A stretch of 64,000 nucleotides of DNA from an uncultured Eubacterium sp. (GTDB lineage Bacteria > Bacillota > Clostridia > Lachnospirales > Lachnospiraceae). Below the pieces are notes generated by a model that ran no database searches, was not told the origin of the DNA, and saw nothing but the letters and a program-made list of their open reading frames with translations. Each line of letters starts with the position of its first letter. Within the stretch, counting starts at the first letter, position 1. Below, piece by piece: positions 57,995 to 64,000 of this stretch. The position numbers and the translations under genes are program-made. The DNA is taken from NCBI GenBank assembly GCA_910577225.1, contig CAJTMV010000001.1, positions 124,001 through 188,000 of the forward strand. The letters run 5' to 3'.

Positions 57995-59392
57995 TTACTC
58001 TGTGATCTCCACGCTTTCTGACGACTGTGCATCCGACCATTTCTGGTTCCATTCACCCATCAGATCATCCAGTGATTTATTGCCATAAAGAGCTGCTTCC
58101 AGCACTTCGCTTGGCGGATAATCGCCGCTTAATACTTCCGCTTTGTTACGGATCTTATCATAGAGCCCGTCTTCGCCTTCTGCCGGAGCGTTATCAGAAA
58201 GAAGCTCTACACCGGAAAACTCTGCCAGTGCATCCGGAAGCGGTTCGCCTTTCTTTGCCGGAATGGAGCCTTCATCTGCAAAAATAGGAGAATCTTCAAT
58301 CAGCCATTTGACATACAGCATCGATGCAATCTGATTATCTGCAGACGCTTTATTATTAATGGCGTAAGCATAGTTTCCGCCGGACGCAGCTGCCTGTTTT
58401 CCTCCTACGGTAATCGGGAATGGCATATATCCGATATCATCCGGATGGTCGCCTGCGTCTTTAAACTGCTGCACACACCAGGAGCCAAGTACCATGGTTG
58501 CGATCTCGCCGCTGTTGATCTTAGACTTGGACGACTCCCAGTCGCTGGAAAGCGGATCTTCTTCTACCAGCTTATTTGCAACCGCTTCATACAAGGTATA
58601 AAAGACTGCATAAGGACCGCTCATTTCGTCGTTTCTTGTAAACGGATCTTTCTGATGGAGCAGCTTGTTGTTTTTATAGTCCGGATCTGCATTGGATGCA
58701 ATACCTACATAATCGTTCCATGCGCCCATGGTCCATCCTGCCGAAAAGTTTGTATACAGCGGAATCGCGTCCGTCTTTTCTCCGATCAGCTTTAATGCGT
58801 CAAGAAACTCATCCGGTGTCTTTGGAAGAATCGTATTGCCGTCTGCATCTTCCTTCAGGGCGCCTGCCTCTTTCCAGATTCTCTTGTTATATGCGATGCC
58901 GCCTGCCGTACCGCCATTTGGAATCGCATATACGGTATTGTCATATGTTTTTTCAGTTACAAAGTTGTAAATGCCGTCCAGTGTCGCGTGATCGCCCATC
59001 GGTACAAAATAATTGGACATTTCGCTCTTTTCTACCGTATCCGGCATAAAGCAGATATCGCCCCAGTCGCCGTTTGTCAGACGAAGCGTTACAGATTCTG
59101 CATAATCGGTGATCCCTTCATATGTAACTTTAATATTCGGATATTCTTTCATAAACTGTTCCGCGTATCCCTTATAAACCGTATTTACGATATCTGTACG
59201 ATTGGTAAGAATCTTAATGTCCGCCTTTAAATCCTTATAATCCGCTCCATCGATCTTGTCGATCGTCGGCACTGCCTTTGCATCATCTCCACTGGCTTTG
59301 TCCGCGTCCGCCTGATCGCTGCTGTTTCCACATGCTGTCAGAGAGAGTACCATCGTTGCTGCCAGTCCCAGACTAAGTAATTTCTTTTTCAT
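57995..59392 (-). CDS. Extracellular solute-binding lipoprotein of the manno-oligosaccharide importer
   Basis: 465 residues. Signal peptide with lipobox: KKKLLSLGLAATMVLSLTAC, mature Cys at residue 21, then a Ser/Asp/Ala-rich linker. The type-I (CUT1) binding-protein fold shows IKILTNRTDIVN, YPNIKVTYEGITDYAE, VYAIPNGGTAGGIAYNKRIWKEAG and AASGGNYAYAINN. First gene of the importer operon, with AAGGAGG before the ATG. Binds oligosaccharide outside the membrane and passes it to the permeases. Substrate is inferred from the GH130/epimerase genes downstream. Confidence 0.92.
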   Translation of the reverse strand: MKKKLLSLGLAATMVLSLTACGNSSDQADADKASGDDAKAVPTIDKIDGADYKDLKADIKILTNRTDIVNTVYKGYAEQFMKEYPNIKVTYEGITDYAESVTLRLTNGDWGDICFMPDTVEKSEMSNYFVPMGDHATLDGIYNFVTEKTYDNTVYAIPNGGTAGGIAYNKRIWKEAGALKEDADGNTILPKTPDEFLDALKLIGEKTDAIPLYTNFSAGWTMGAWNDYVGIASNADPDYKNNKLLHQKDPFTRNDEMSGPYAVFYTLYEAVANKLVEEDPLSSDWESSKSKINSGEIATMVLGSWCVQQFKDAGDHPDDIGYMPFPITVGGKQAAASGGNYAYAINNKASADNQIASMLYVKWLIEDSPIFADEGSIPAKKGEPLPDALAEFSGVELLSDNAPAEGEDGLYDKIRNKAEVLSGDYPPSEVLEAALYGNKSLDDLMGEWNQKWSDAQSSESVEITE

Positions 59393-59659
59393 TGTTATCC
59401 TCCTTATTTTCTTTAATTAAGCATTTTTTAAGCTAATTTAATTTTAACATATTTAGCCAGATTTTCAATCGTTTTTTCGTTATGCGCACATTTTCGTTTA
59501 TTTATATTATTTATATATAAACTTTTTGTAAAAAACGCATAAAAAAACACCGATTTTTAACTTAATATTAAAATTAATCTTTTTATCAAAATTAATTTAA
59601 CTTAAATTTTAATCCGTGTTTTTCTATCTGTGATTCCGTTATTCTGCTTTATTTCTGTT
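59393..59659. promoter_or_regulatory. Importer-operon promoter region with candidate LacI operators
   Basis: 267 bases, extremely AT-rich. On the minus strand TTGAAA (59463-59468), 16 bases and TAAAAT (59441-59446) form a fair promoter before the binding-protein gene. Two ACTTAA-type inverted sites lie at 59560-59573 and 59600-59613, similar to the site before the second LacI gene. TTAAGC occurs twice between the -10 and the gene. Confidence 0.55.
59543..59623 (-). terminator. Possible terminator after the first LacI gene
   Basis: Arms AAAAACACCGATT (59543-59555) and AATCCGTGTTTTT (59611-59623) pair at 12 of 13 positions, followed on the minus strand by a T-run. The loop is long (55 bases) and contains the ACTTAA-type sites, so both functions may overlap. 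Confidence 0.4.
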
Positions 59660-60664
59660 TTATTTCATCTTTACGCTGTTCTTCCAGCGAATATGTCCGG
59701 ATATGACATCCATAGATCTGCTTCTGCCCGGTGCACGCAGCTGTTTTAAAATTTTATCCAGCGCTGTCTTCGTCATCGCCTTCATATCTACCTCATAAGT
59801 AGTAATTTTCATATCGGTATATCCCGGATATACGAAATTATCGAATCCAACGACAGAAATATCTTCCGGCACCCGGTATCCGGCCGCTTTCAGTTTTGCA
59901 ATCAGCATGCCGGCAATCAGGTCGCAGTTACAGACGAACGCCTGCGGCATATATTGCGGCAGCTCAAATCCAATATTTCCCATCTCGTCTCTGTCCCGAA
60001 TCATCCATTCGTCCGCAACCGTCTTGTGATGCGCGATCATCGCTTTCATAAATCCGCAGAAGCGGTCCATAATGCTGCTCGTCACATCGATCGAGCCGAT
60101 AAACGCCAGGTCCTCCAGCCCCTGCGCAAACAACAGCTCGGTCATCTGATACATCGCATGAAAATTATCTGCAACGACCGCGTCACTGGCAATCTCATAA
60201 TTATAAAAATCCAAAAATACGAGAGGAATCTGCATTTGTTGCCGGAGCTTTTGAATATACCTGTTATCGATCTCACCGATAACAGCCAGTGCATCCACTT
60301 TGTTCCCCCGAAACGCATCCGGTATTTCCAGCGTATGTATTTCCGCGTCTTTCTTTAGCGCTTCGATCGTCGTATAACACTGCTTCTCCACCGCGGCCAG
60401 CGCAAATTCCTGATACATTTTCCAATAATATGTCGCATGCTGCGCGAGATAATTTTCCGCTATCAGCACGCCGATATTCCATGCTTTTTCCGTTTCCTTT
60501 TTCTTTTTCGCAGAAGACGCCTCATATCCCATCTCTTTTGCGGTCTTTAATATTTTTGCGCGCATCTGATCGCTGACGCCCTTCCTGCCGCTTAATGCAT
60601 TGTGAACGGTGACTGTGCTGACGCCCAGCTGCTGTGCGATATCCGCCAATCTAACCTTTTGCAT
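59660..60664 (-). CDS. LacI-family transcriptional regulator 1
   Basis: 334 residues. N-terminal helix-turn-helix and hinge: VRLADIAQQLGVSTVTVHNALSGRKGVSD, then the sugar-binding periplasmic-type domain (WNIGVLIAENYL, FICG-like FVCNCDLIAGMLI, DISVVGFDNFVYPGYTDM). The recognition helix reads STVTVHNAL, with His-Asn in place of the usual Ser-Lys/Arg at two specificity positions, so its operator should differ from that of its neighbour. Lies directly upstream of the importer operon. AAGGAGG precedes the ATG. Probably represses transport and catabolic genes until a manno-oligosaccharide or derivative binds. Confidence 0.92.
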   Translation of the reverse strand: MQKVRLADIAQQLGVSTVTVHNALSGRKGVSDQMRAKILKTAKEMGYEASSAKKKKETEKAWNIGVLIAENYLAQHATYYWKMYQEFALAAVEKQCYTTIEALKKDAEIHTLEIPDAFRGNKVDALAVIGEIDNRYIQKLRQQMQIPLVFLDFYNYEIASDAVVADNFHAMYQMTELLFAQGLEDLAFIGSIDVTSSIMDRFCGFMKAMIAHHKTVADEWMIRDRDEMGNIGFELPQYMPQAFVCNCDLIAGMLIAKLKAAGYRVPEDISVVGFDNFVYPGYTDMKITTYEVDMKAMTKTALDKILKQLRAPGRSRSMDVISGHIRWKNSVKMK

Positions 60665-60713
60665 GAATCCCTCCTTATGGGTATGTCATTTGCCTGACGC
60701 GTCCAAAACGTCT

Positions 60714-61757
60714 CTAAATAAAAGGTATCGGCGGCCCGATCTTTTTTGTGCTCTGCCGCTCGATAAATTTACCGTCGATCATATAAACACCCGTACTGTA
60801 GTCCGGATTCTCGAGCTTGTGCAGCAATATATGAACCGATCTTCTCGCCATCTCCCGGATATTAATCGCATACGTCGTAATACCGATCTTTGGAAACGGT
60901 TCGTTGATAAAATTATCGAATCCGGCCACCGAAACGTCGTCCGGCACAGCATAACCGCTCTCTGTCAGCTTGCGGATCATCACCATTGCCGCCACATCGT
61001 TATTGCAGAAAAAGGCCGTGGGCATTTCTTCCTTTGGCGGGAGCTGATAGTGAACGTTATAATCGCTGGAGCCTGTCGTACGATCCCGGTCTTCAATGAT
61101 CCAGTCTTCTCTTACTGTTGCGCCATGCTGCATCAGAGACTTTAAATACCCAAAGTAACGGTCGTCGATACTGGTCGTCGCCAGCCTTGTCCCTACGAAT
61201 CCGATTTTGGAATGACCCATTTTAAATAAATAGTTGGTCATCCGATAGGCGCCCATCATATTGCTTGTTACCACCGAATCCGATTCTTCCTCATTGGCAA
61301 GCGTGTCCAGCAGTATGAGCGGCAGATGAATGTTGCCGCGTAAAAAACGTGCGTACTCGATCGTAAACGTACCCATAATAATGACCGCGTCTACCTTTTC
61401 CTCTGCCACCATCTTCGGCATCCGCATCCACTGCTCTTCCTCATAGCTGACGACCTCAAGCATGGCGAAACAGTTTTTGCGCATGGCTCTTTGCGATAAT
61501 TCCTGATACAGCAGCAGATAAAAGGAAGATGCCGCGCCAAGATAGCGTTCCGCTACCGCTACCCCGATCGTATAGCTTTTGCGTTCCTTCGTTTTATCCT
61601 GCGCAGATTTTACATACCCCATTTCCTGCGCCAGCCGCCTGATTTTTGTACGCATTTCGTCGCTGACGCCTCTCTGACCGGACAGTGCCTTGGAAACAGT
61701 TACGGTGCTGACACCCAGCTGCTGCGCAATATCTGCTAACTTTACTGCTTTAGACAT
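60714..61757 (-). CDS. LacI-family transcriptional regulator 2
   Basis: 347 residues from the ATG at 61757, preceded by GGATGGAG and at the conserved start KAVKLADIAQQLGVSTVTVSKALSG. The recognition helix has the standard VSKAL. The effector domain includes FFCNNDVAAMVMIRKL and DVSVAGFDNFINEPFP. It is closely related to regulator 1 (identical ADIAQQLGVSTVTV), pointing to an old duplication. Its own promoter overlaps an inverted ACTTAA-AA-TTAAGT site, so autoregulation is likely. Gene order suggests it controls the same mannoside genes, possibly answering to a different inducer. Confidence 0.92.
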   Translation of the reverse strand: MSKAVKLADIAQQLGVSTVTVSKALSGQRGVSDEMRTKIRRLAQEMGYVKSAQDKTKERKSYTIGVAVAERYLGAASSFYLLLYQELSQRAMRKNCFAMLEVVSYEEEQWMRMPKMVAEEKVDAVIIMGTFTIEYARFLRGNIHLPLILLDTLANEEESDSVVTSNMMGAYRMTNYLFKMGHSKIGFVGTRLATTSIDDRYFGYLKSLMQHGATVREDWIIEDRDRTTGSSDYNVHYQLPPKEEMPTAFFCNNDVAAMVMIRKLTESGYAVPDDVSVAGFDNFINEPFPKIGITTYAINIREMARRSVHILLHKLENPDYSTGVYMIDGKFIERQSTKKIGPPIPFI

Positions 61758-61814
61758 AATTTCTCCATCCTTATGCTTGTGATTTATTGTTATTTGCATT
61801 GTAATTTACTTTTT

Positions 61815-61864
61815 ACTTAAAATTAAGTTAATTATAATGTATGCCATTTTGGAATGTTTGTCAA
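61815..61864 (-). promoter_or_regulatory. Promoter and candidate operator of LacI regulator 2
   Basis: TTGACA (61859-61864), 17 bases, TACATT (61836-61841); a TATAAT overlaps at its downstream side. A perfect inverted site ACTTAA-AA-TTAAGT (61815-61828) lies immediately downstream, where a repressor would block transcription. Confidence 0.6.
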
Positions 61865-61902
61865 CATGACAAATCTGCGCATGCGGCTTTCGAAACAAAC
61901 AA

Positions 61903-61951
61903 AAACAGGAACAGGAGATCTTATTACAGACAGCTTCCCCTGTTCCCGTTT
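61903..61951 (-). terminator. Terminator after the 62-residue gene
   Basis: Arms at 61903-61918 and 61936-61951 pair at 14 of 16 positions (AAAC-GGAACAGG against CCTGTTCC-GTTT), followed on the minus strand by TTTTTGTTTG. Lies 27 bases after the small gene's stop. Confidence 0.75.
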
Positions 61952-61978
61952 CCTTTTGGAATCGATGATGATTTCAGA

Positions 61979-62167
61979 CTATTCTTTTATTTTATCGATC
62001 TCTGTAAGGTTCACTCCAAGACTGTTTAACAATACCTTCAGAGACAGATAATCGTCTTTTAATCTGGCATATGTCTTAACGGCATTTTCTTCTTTCGCTG
62101 ACAGCATATGTCCCTGCACTTTTACAAAATTTTCTATTGCGTCTTTTATAATTTCACCATTATCCAT
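61979..62167 (-). CDS. Small protein, 62 residues
   Basis: Not recognised. It is all helical and charged (DNGEIIKDAIENFVKVQGHML, KTYARLKDDYLSLKVLLNSLG), with no signal or membrane segment. The ATG at 62167 has GAGGAG ten bases upstream; a GTG 18 bases earlier is the alternative. A good terminator follows 27 bases after its stop, supporting that it is expressed, perhaps as the end of the alpha-galactosidase transcript 91 bases upstream. It resembles small regulatory or partner proteins, but nothing specific can be claimed. Confidence 0.6.
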   Translation of the reverse strand: MDNGEIIKDAIENFVKVQGHMLSAKEENAVKTYARLKDDYLSLKVLLNSLGVNLTEIDKIKE

Positions 62168-62258
62168 TTCTTTGAAACTCCTCACCTATCTGTGCCTGTT
62201 TTCTTTTATTATACCCTGCTGCCAGATCTGTGTAAAGACTTACAAAATTTTCTTACTC

Positions 62259-64000
62259 TCATACGACTTCCGTCACTTCGATCACTTCTGCCTGGAAATC
62301 TCCGAACATTCTTTCCCGCAGCAGCCCTGCATACATCAGCGCCGCTCCTGTATAACGTCTGCCGTCCACTTCATATACCGCGTCTTCCTTAAGTCCCTGC
62401 AATCTGATTTTACGGCTCCTTACACTCGGTTCATGCAGCACCTGCACGAAAAATACCGCCGCCCGCGACTGATCTTTGGATACAATCTCATAGCAGTCGT
62501 ATTTATGATTTTCCTGATACGAGGCAATCCGGTAATAATCTCCTTCCCGGATTAACGGCGCATATTTTTTATAAGCCGCAATCTGCCCCGGCACCATGTT
62601 TCGCTCCTGTTCGCTGATTTTTGTAATATCCAGCTCATATCCAAACGTTCCCGCAAGCGCTGTGATCCCCCGTGTTTCAAACGGCGTCGTCCGGCCGATC
62701 GCATGATTGGGACAGTCGGAGACATGCGCGCCGATCGCAGACATCGGATACAACAGCTGCGTACCTTCCTGAATCATCAGACGCTCGATCGCATCCGTAT
62801 CATCCGAACACCAGATCTGCGGACTGTAATATAACATCCCGGGATCAAATCTGGCGCCGCCGCTGGAACAGTTTTCCAGCAGCAGATCCGGAAACTCTGT
62901 AATCAGACGCTCCTGCAGCTCATAAACCGCCAGCATATACCGATGTGACAGCTCGCCCTGCTGATCCGGCGGCAGCGCCACACTGCCGATATCCGCCAGC
63001 GCACGGTTCATATCCCATTTTACATATTCAATATTGGCAGAATGCAGCACACGGCTGATACTGTCATATACATAATCGACCACTTCCGGCCGGCTTAAGT
63101 CTAATACAAGCTGATCTCTCGCCCGGGACGGCGTACGTCCTTTTAAATGAAACGCCCAGTCCGGATGCGCTTCGTACAGTCTGGAATCCGGAGAAATCAT
63201 TTCCGGTTCAAACCAGATGCCAAATTTCATACCGAGTCTGTTCACTTCATCCACCAGATATTTTAAGCCGCCCGGCAGCTTTTTTTCGTACACGACCCAG
63301 TCGCCCAGACTGCTGTCATCGCTATCCCTGTGTCCAAACCAGCCGTCGTCCATCACAAGCATCTCTATGCCAAGTGCCGCCGATTCTTTTGCAATGGCAA
63401 TCAGCTTTTCGGTATCAAAATCAAAATACGTCGCCTCCCAGTTGTTGATTAGAACCGGGCGTTCTTTCTCTTTATAACTGCTGCGGATCAGGTGATTCCG
63501 ATACAGGTCATGCAGTGTCCGCGACATTTTGCCAAGACCTGCGTCCGAATAGACAAGCACTGCCTCCGGCGCCTGAAACGCCGCGCCCGGTTCCAGTTTC
63601 CAGCAAAACCGGTCCGGATGGATTCCCATTACCATACGAAGCGTATCAAACTGTGTACGCTGCGCCTTTGCAAGAAAATTACCGGAATATACAAAATGCA
63701 TCGCATAGACGTCTCCGCATGTCTGCGTACAGTTGTGCGATACTGCCGCCAGAAACGGATGATCCTGATGGGAAGACTCCCCGCGCACCGATTCTGTCAC
63801 AAAGCTGCCGGATAAAAGCGGCTGTCTTTTGATGTGCCGTTCTCTCGCCCACGCTCCCGGCAGAGACAGCATTTCATACTCCTCATCATCCATTTCCAGA
63901 CAGGCGGAAAGCACCCGCTCCAGATAAACGGCTTCTGTTCCTGTATTTTCTACCTTTACGCTGCGAATCAGCGCGTCGCTGTCTTCAAAAACACTATAGG
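62259..64000 (-). CDS. Alpha-galactosidase (GH36), cut by the right window edge
   Basis: At least 580 residues; the frame stays open to base 64000, so the N-terminus lies beyond the window (family length about 730). The TIM barrel shows INNWEATYFDFDTEKL, MDDGWFGHRDSDDSSLGDW, FGIWFEPEMISPDS, YVKWDMNR with the nucleophile Asp, and ENCSSGGARFDPGMLYY followed by WCSDDTDAIER with the acid/base Asp. The last 90 residues form the C-terminal beta domain. Removes alpha-1,6-galactose from galactomannan oligosaccharides or raffinose-type sugars. No sign of a secretion signal can be judged here. With the GH130/epimerase genes it would complete debranching before phosphorolysis. Confidence 0.93.
   Translation of the reverse strand, partial: YSVFEDSDALIRSVKVENTGTEAVYLERVLSACLEMDDEEYEMLSLPGAWARERHIKRQPLLSGSFVTESVRGESSHQDHPFLAAVSHNCTQTCGDVYAMHFVYSGNFLAKAQRTQFDTLRMVMGIHPDRFCWKLEPGAAFQAPEAVLVYSDAGLGKMSRTLHDLYRNHLIRSSYKEKERPVLINNWEATYFDFDTEKLIAIAKESAALGIEMLVMDDGWFGHRDSDDSSLGDWVVYEKKLPGGLKYLVDEVNRLGMKFGIWFEPEMISPDSRLYEAHPDWAFHLKGRTPSRARDQLVLDLSRPEVVDYVYDSISRVLHSANIEYVKWDMNRALADIGSVALPPDQQGELSHRYMLAVYELQERLITEFPDLLLENCSSGGARFDPGMLYYSPQIWCSDDTDAIERLMIQEGTQLLYPMSAIGAHVSDCPNHAIGRTTPFETRGITALAGTFGYELDITKISEQERNMVPGQIAAYKKYAPLIREGDYYRIASYQENHKYDCYEIVSKDQSRAAVFFVQVLHEPSVRSRKIRLQGLKEDAVYEVDGRRYTGAALMYAGLLRERMFGDFQAEVIEVTEVV

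Noticed and set aside
56952..58052. Extended N-terminus for the MalF-like permease reaching into the binding-protein gene
   Set aside because: The extra 54 residues overlap the C-terminus of the preceding gene and are not permease-like; AAAGGAG supports the ATG at 57890.
1..64000. tRNA, rRNA, riboswitch or CRISPR sequences
   Set aside because: Scanning by eye gave no cloverleaf, conserved rRNA segment, known riboswitch core or regularly spaced direct repeats.

Overview
The window reads as chromosomal DNA of an endospore-forming, probably gut-dwelling Clostridia (Lachnospiraceae-like). Supporting signs are strong AGGAGG-type ribosome binding sites, a gerA-family germination operon, zinc-ribbon stress proteins, a YesL-type protein and a beta-manno-oligosaccharide locus built on two GH130 phosphorylases and a cellobiose 2-epimerase. 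No species can be named from the sequence. Almost every gene is on the minus strand, so genes are described from right to left. No rRNA, tRNA, CRISPR array or insertion sequence was seen.

Region A (about 50.2-64 kb) is a carbohydrate locus: an alpha-galactosidase (GH36, cut by the right edge), a small protein, two LacI regulators, a binding-protein ABC importer, beta-1,4-mannooligosaccharide phosphorylase, cellobiose 2-epimerase, mannosylglucose phosphorylase, two membrane proteins and mannose-6-phosphate isomerase. Together they import galactosylated beta-manno-oligosaccharides, remove galactose, epimerise the reducing mannose to glucose, phosphorolyse the chain to mannose 1-phosphate and send it towards fructose 6-phosphate. 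No endo-mannanase or phosphomannomutase is present here.

Region B (42.3-50 kb) holds housekeeping genes: a small SdpI-like membrane protein (the only convincing plus-strand gene), a ThrH-like phosphatase, a heterodimeric ABC exporter, a ParB-like/BMP fusion and a metallophosphoesterase. Region C (38.3-42.1 kb) is a three-gene gerA-family germinant receptor operon.

Region D (36.7-38.2 kb) is the most interesting part. A tyrosine recombinase gene and a near-consensus promoter lie between two perfect 19-bp inverted repeats. Each repeat has the architecture of a tyrosine-recombinase crossover site, with a 7-bp core between inverted arms. In the orientation shown the promoter points away from the large operon to its left and into a 15-bp-stem terminator. 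After inversion it would point into that operon. This looks like a self-contained phase-variation switch.

Region E (7.1-36.6 kb) is the operon the switch faces: 23 tightly packed or overlapping genes with no gap above about 60 bp. It encodes an unusual glycan-type biosynthesis set: a nucleotidyltransferase/kinase fusion, a SIS isomerase, a HAD phosphatase, several glycosyltransferases, three radical SAM enzymes, a carbamoyltransferase, three sulfotransferase-like proteins, a CDP-glycerol-transferase-like protein, two SGNH proteins (one fused to a CitC-like nucleotidyltransferase) and several unknowns. Thirteen of the 23 proteins carry the same Rossmann-like sugar/nucleotide-binding module. 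No flippase, polymerase or initiating phosphoglycosyltransferase is encoded, so cytoplasmic protein glycosylation or a soluble glyco-conjugate is as plausible as a capsule.

Region F (1-6.7 kb) is a TerY-P-type signalling cassette: PP2C phosphatase (cut by the left edge), TerY-like vWA protein, membrane-spanning Ser/Thr kinase with TPR and MORN repeats, a Sel1/TPR protein and three small membrane proteins, two of them with zinc ribbons. A pair of 24-bp inverted elements lies just upstream of it.
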